The notes beneath the pieces were generated by a model that was not told where the DNA came from, did no database searches, and was given only the letters and a program-made list of their open reading frames with translations. From contig NZ_ABCM01000024.1 of the NCBI RefSeq assembly GCF_000170795.1, positions 17,192 through 81,191 of the forward strand: a stretch of DNA of 64,000 nt, given 5' to 3'. This document shows, in pieces, positions 60,397-64,000 of this stretch. Position numbers and translations under genes: made by a program. The DNA is from Pedobacter sp. BAL39. Its GTDB lineage: Bacteria > Bacteroidota > Bacteroidia > Sphingobacteriales > Sphingobacteriaceae. The stretch's first letter is position 1, and each line of letters opens with the position of its first letter.

Positions 60397-61611
60397 CTAG
60401 AATTTATAGGAGAAGGAAATCCCAGGGATGTAAGCCCTTGTTTTATATTCTCCACTCAGGCCAGACTCTCCGTTGGTCTGCTGTCTCGACATCACGTCTT
60501 CATAAAGGAAAGAAAGATCTACGCCAAACCCTTTAGTCCCCTGATAGCCTATCCCGGCACTGAGCAACAGTCGGTCGGCATCGGGCACTTCAGCAGTAAC
60601 ATGTTCATCATCCACGGGCGTGAGCGCATAACCTACCCCCGCACGAAGGGCCAGTTTTGCCGTTGTCTGATGCTGGAAGCCGAGACGAAAGGCTGCAGCA
60701 TCATGGTAATTACGGGCAGAGCGCGTATCAGGAATCGTCGCATTGTTATCATAGTCGAAAGCCAGCTCTTTATATTTGTGCCAGTGCACCCAGTTGACAT
60801 CCAGGGCCAGCGTTACTTTTTCCGATGGATAGATCCCAAAACCGATAGAGGTTGTCGCCGGCAGCGGTAGCGCTGCAGTAAACTTTGTTGGCAGAGTAGG
60901 CTGTAACGAAGATGGGCCCACAAAGATGGCATCGCCGTCATCCACATTGGCCGTAACCTGCGAGCGGTGGGTCACTCCTATGGTAATCCCTGCCTGGGTG
61001 TTGATATAAATACCAGCATTCCAGCCAAAATCTTTAGAATGACCTTTCAGTTGTGCCGTTCCTGCTTCACCGTTTTCACGTGTCAGCGGAAGTGCTTGCT
61101 GAAGATCTACTTTTCCTAATGCATACACCAGACCGCCACCAATACCAACATAATCACCCAGCTTTAAGCTCACTGTAGGTTGTATGTAAATGGCCTGCAG
61201 ATCGAGGGACGTAACGGTATACCTACCGGTCCAATCGTCCTTCCAATGCATTGCTCCGCCAAAAGGTGTATACGCGCCGATACCGAAGCGCAACTTGTTT
61301 TCCGGGGAACCAAACACCGCATAGGCCATCGCCGGAGTGGCAATTTTATCCTTGTTGTATTCTGTAATTGCCGAGCCCGTCTGCCTGAAGGCCGTTTTAA
61401 GGTAGAGGGGACTTACCCCTGCCTGCACACCATTCTGCTTCAAAAAGGATACGGCACCGGGGTTAAAGAAAATGGCAGCCTCGTCCATGGCAAGCCCTGT
61501 ACCGGCACCCGCCATTCCGATCTGCTTCTGCCCCTGCAGGTTCACCTGGAAGGATTGGGAAAAACCTAAAACAGGCAAACCCAGTAAAAAAATGAGTAGG
61601 ATCTTTTTCAT
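60397..61611 (-). CDS. FadL/OmpP1/TodX-type outer-membrane transport protein
   Basis: A 404-residue outer-membrane barrel of the FadL family, which takes up long-chain fatty acids and other hydrophobic compounds. Seen: a signal peptide ending GFSQ, the N-terminal hatch with QIGMAGAGTGLAMDEAAIFF and NPGAVSFLKQ, repeating barrel strands (RFGIGAYTPFGGAMHW, GIGGGLVYALGKVDLQQ) and a C-terminal aromatic end GISFSYKF. It leads a two-gene unit with the SGNH lipoprotein. Confidence 0.92.
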   Translation of the reverse strand: MKKILLIFLLGLPVLGFSQSFQVNLQGQKQIGMAGAGTGLAMDEAAIFFNPGAVSFLKQNGVQAGVSPLYLKTAFRQTGSAITEYNKDKIATPAMAYAVFGSPENKLRFGIGAYTPFGGAMHWKDDWTGRYTVTSLDLQAIYIQPTVSLKLGDYVGIGGGLVYALGKVDLQQALPLTRENGEAGTAQLKGHSKDFGWNAGIYINTQAGITIGVTHRSQVTANVDDGDAIFVGPSSLQPTLPTKFTAALPLPATTSIGFGIYPSEKVTLALDVNWVHWHKYKELAFDYDNNATIPDTRSARNYHDAAAFRLGFQHQTTAKLALRAGVGYALTPVDDEHVTAEVPDADRLLLSAGIGYQGTKGFGVDLSFLYEDVMSRQQTNGESGLSGEYKTRAYIPGISFSYKF

Positions 61612-61847
61612 ATTTGGTTAGATTTAATAGTGCTCATGATGTGCGTCTTCTGAAGGAACCAGGGATAATGAAAACATAACAAATTTCATTACCCTATGTT
61701 TTGTAAATCTAGCAGAAGCTATGCGCGCATAACATTATACGAGTTTAACAAATTATTGTCCTCCTTCCAAATAATTCCCGCATAATTTTTCGATATCATC
61801 TAAAAGTCATAAGCACCGATTTTTTTTTCCTTCATCAATAACGTGAC

Positions 61848-61855
61848 TACATTTG
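61848..61855 (+). promoter_or_regulatory. -7 promoter element (TACATTTG) for the nitroreductase gene
   Basis: A match to TAnnTTTG, 49 nt before the ATG at 61905, so this mRNA would have a leader. Confidence 0.4.
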
Positions 61856-61904
61856 CTAACGGTGTTAACAAATGCCATCATAAAGAAAACAAGAAACAAG
61901 AGAT

Positions 61905-62537
61905 ATGAGTGCAATTGAAGCATTAAAATGGCGTTATGCCACCAAAAAAATGAACGGCGAACCGGTTTCACAGGACAAAGTTGATCAGATCATTGTGGCA
62001 GCACACCTGGCGCCAACCTCTTCAGGCCTGCAGCCTTACAAAATTATTGTGGTGACCAACCCTGAGCTGAAAGAAAAAATCAAAGCGGTAGCCTATGGCC
62101 AGTCGCAGATTACCGACTGCTCACACCTGCTCATCTTTGCTGCATGGGAAAACTATACCGAGGAAAACATCAGGGCTGTTTTTGCACGCACACATCAGGA
62201 ACGCGGACTTCCAGGAGACAGCAACTCTGATTATGTCAATAACCTCGTAGCCAATTATACAGCAAGGAGTGAGGAAGAAAACTTTACACATGCTGCAAAA
62301 CAAGCTTACATTGGATTTGGTGTAGCCATTACTGAAGCTGCTTTCCTGAAAGTAGACGCCACGCCAATGGAAGGTTTCCAGGCGGCTGCGCTTGACGAAC
62401 TGCTGGGCCTTAAAGACCTAGGACTGCGCAGCACTACTTTGTTACCTCTGGGATACAGGGATGCTGCCGGCGACTGGCTGGTGAACCTGAAGAAAGTACG
62501 CACACCGTTAAACGACTTTGTGATCGAATTCAAATAA
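61905..62537 (+). CDS. Nitroreductase-family FMN oxidoreductase (NfsB-like)
   Basis: A 210-residue flavoprotein. Seen: the opening ALKWRYATKKMNGEPVSQDK, HLAPTSSGLQPYKIIVVTNP (FMN phosphate site), KAVAYGQSQITDCSHLLIF, and TPMEGFQAAALDELLGLKDL with LPLGYRDAAGDWLVNLKKVR. This is the NfsB/FRase I branch, which reduces nitro compounds, quinones and flavins with NAD(P)H. A single gene with a terminator behind it. Confidence 0.93.
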   Translation: MSAIEALKWRYATKKMNGEPVSQDKVDQIIVAAHLAPTSSGLQPYKIIVVTNPELKEKIKAVAYGQSQITDCSHLLIFAAWENYTEENIRAVFARTHQERGLPGDSNSDYVNNLVANYTARSEEENFTHAAKQAYIGFGVAITEAAFLKVDATPMEGFQAAALDELLGLKDLGLRSTTLLPLGYRDAAGDWLVNLKKVRTPLNDFVIEFK

Positions 62538-62558
62538 CGAAAATAATACATCATGCTC

Positions 62559-62591
62559 AAAAGGCCGGTCATTTACAAGACCGGCCTTTTT
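62559..62591 (+). terminator. Intrinsic terminator after the nitroreductase gene
   Basis: A 12-bp stem AAAAGGCCGGTC/GACCGGCCTTTT (62559-62570 with 62579-62590), 8-nt loop, then T. Confidence 0.88.
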
Positions 62592-62726
62592 CTGTGGCTG
62601 GAGTCCTGCCTCAGGCGTTTCCAACCCTCCCTGCAATTGTCAAAAAATGTTAAAGATCAAGGATAATGAGGCTACTCAGGCCATAAATGAATATATTAGC
62701 CATGTTAACCGTATTCAACTATTTTA

Positions 62727-64000
62727 ATGAGATCTTTAAACTTCATCATTACCTTCCTTCTGTTTTCTGTCGCCCTGCAATTCTCCGCACAGGCGCAGCA
62801 ACAGGACAGCGTAGTCTTAGATAATATCCTGACCAAGACCAAAAAAATCGCCGAGCAATTCCCTGTAGAAAAAGTTTATGTCCACTTCGACAAGCCCTAC
62901 TACAGCGTGGCCGATACCATCTGGTTTAAGGCTTATGTGACCATGGAGCAAAACCTGCCCTCACAGCTGAGCAAGATCGTTTACCTGGATGTCGTCAACA
63001 GCCGCGACTCCCTCGTGCAAACCATCAAGCTGCCCCTGGCGGATGGTGTCGTTGCCGGAAATATTCCCCTGACGCCAGGCACCTACAAACAGGACAACTA
63101 TTACATCCGCGCGTATACCGTATGGATGATGAACTCCGGTGATCAGTATTTTTTCAATAAGACCATCACTGTCGGAGAGGCCATCGACAAACAGATAAAT
63201 ACCCACTTTAGCTATAAGACAACACAAACCGACAAAAGCCAGCTGATTGATGCGGTCGTACAGTATAAAAATGCAGACAATGTAGTCCAGGCCAATAAAG
63301 TCGTAAACTGGAAGGTCGTCTCTAATTATGAAACCGTAGCCAAAGGAAAAGGTACCACCGACCAGAATGGGATGCTCAGAATTAAGATCGATCCCAAGAA
63401 AAATGAAATCAAAAACGGGGAGCTCATTACGGACATCGTCCTGAGCGAACTGACCACCGTCAGCTCTTCGTTCCAGATTAAACCAACAGCAAGCGTTAAC
63501 GACTTCCAGATGTTTCCTGAAGGTGGCGAGCTGGTGAGCGGACTGGCCATGCGCATTGGTTTCAAATCACTTAGCCCGAATGGCTTAGGAATAGACCTCA
63601 AAGGTACCGTGACTGATAATGAAGGCAATGCCCTTACTACTTTCAACTCTACACACCTGGGCATGGGCTCCTTTTACCTTACGGCAGATCCTGCGAAGAG
63701 TTATAAGGTCAATGTTACCTTTAAAGATGGCAGCACCAAAACTTTCGATGTTCCAAAGGCAAAACCCTCGGGCATCGTCACACAGATCAACAATACCGAT
63801 GCACAGGCATTTAACCTGAAAATCCTGTCAAACGACGCCTTCTTTGCACAAAACCAGGGTAAGACCTTTTTCATCGTGGCCACCCACGAAGGTGTGATCT
63901 ACTATGCAGCAAAAACAAGACTCTCTACACAAGTCAACGCGGCTAAAATCCCTAAAGACAAGTTCCCGGCAGGATTGTACAGATCACCCTCTTCTCTGAA
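62727..64000 (+). CDS. Secreted MG2-type protein (5' part), possibly frameshifted near 63973
   Basis: The start of a large secreted protein, running off the window. Seen: a signal peptide ending SAQAQ, the opening EQFPVEKVYVHFDKPYYSVA and DTIWFKAYV typical of MG2 (macroglobulin-like) domains of Bacteroidota surface proteins, then FQMFPEGGELVSGL. Such proteins often end in a TonB plug-like domain. Reading stays open to 64000, but after FPAG (to 63973) the other frame reads IVQITLFSE, the expected family sequence, while this frame gives LYRSPSSL. One base therefore seems missing near 63972-63974, so the gene may be broken or the sequence may hold an error. Confidence 0.8.
   Translation, partial: MRSLNFIITFLLFSVALQFSAQAQQQDSVVLDNILTKTKKIAEQFPVEKVYVHFDKPYYSVADTIWFKAYVTMEQNLPSQLSKIVYLDVVNSRDSLVQTIKLPLADGVVAGNIPLTPGTYKQDNYYIRAYTVWMMNSGDQYFFNKTITVGEAIDKQINTHFSYKTTQTDKSQLIDAVVQYKNADNVVQANKVVNWKVVSNYETVAKGKGTTDQNGMLRIKIDPKKNEIKNGELITDIVLSELTTVSSSFQIKPTASVNDFQMFPEGGELVSGLAMRIGFKSLSPNGLGIDLKGTVTDNEGNALTTFNSTHLGMGSFYLTADPAKSYKVNVTFKDGSTKTFDVPKAKPSGIVTQINNTDAQAFNLKILSNDAFFAQNQGKTFFIVATHEGVIYYAAKTRLSTQVNAAKIPKDKFPAGLYRSPSSL

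Overview
The window reads as chromosomal DNA of a Bacteroidota bacterium, most likely Sphingobacteriaceae (Pedobacter-like). The evidence is a SusC/SusD pair, many secreted proteins and lipoproteins typical of the phylum, promoters of the Bacteroidota type (TAnnTTTG at -7) and almost no Shine-Dalgarno sequences. It also carries bacillithiol genes (bshA, ypdA-like, ytxJ-like) and an exosortase of the XrtN type. I found no tRNA, rRNA, CRISPR array, prophage or transposase. Most of the window is housekeeping DNA with several accessory islands.

Layout. 1-3582: a SusC/SusD outer-membrane uptake pair on the minus strand (SusD cut by the window edge). 3779-4420: a PhoU-like DUF47 protein. 4479-10735: the most unusual locus, two plus-strand transcription units that start with the same 22-bp palindromic element. 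The first encodes a small membrane protein and a winged-helix regulator. The second encodes a polytopic VIT-domain protein ending in a PEP/transmembrane/basic tail, an exosortase N with an EpsI-like C-terminal domain, and CreD. I read this as a self-contained, one-substrate exosortase system under its own repressor. 10756-19761: mostly minus-strand genes (M28 peptidase, polyprenyl synthetase, YpdA-like reductase with a persulfide dioxygenase-rhodanese fusion, asparaginase, TatD, FKBP, DHH phosphoesterase). 19867-27690: ndk, FKBP, recF with its DUF721 partner, ribH, ytxJ, OsmC, lipA and an ECF sigma/anti-sigma pair. 27680-35138: an nnrD that has apparently lost its NnrE half, uvrA, a ferredoxin-type reductase, a lytic transglycosylase and a pseudouridine synthase with a long basic N-terminus. 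35147-40175: a lactonase, a 773-bp convergent intergenic region with an 11-bp repeat array and a very long hairpin, bshA and tilS. 40357-47038: an OstA/LptA-like protein, rdgB, a PPIase-less SurA relative, surA and moxR. 47050-55056: a GDPD-like pseudoenzyme, cysS, and a mutL-rhomboid-rhomboid-EEP operon. 55253-64000: a serine hydrolase carrying only the C-terminal half of a GH3 enzyme, a 2OG oxygenase, msrA, an SGNH lipoprotein, a FadL-type porin, a nitroreductase, and the start of a large secreted MG2-type protein that seems frameshifted close to the window edge.

Two themes recur. First, low-molecular-weight thiol and sulfur redox biology is spread through the window: bshA, ypdA, ytxJ, persulfide dioxygenase, OsmC and MsrA. 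Second, several genes look like family members that have lost a catalytic domain or catalytic residues: nnrD without NnrE, a beta-lactamase fold without the GH3 barrel, a SurA relative without parvulin, and a GDPD without its catalytic histidines and two metal ligands. Several genes (ribH, lipA, tilS, the OstA-like gene, cysS) have a -7 element exactly 4 nt before the start codon, which predicts leaderless mRNAs.
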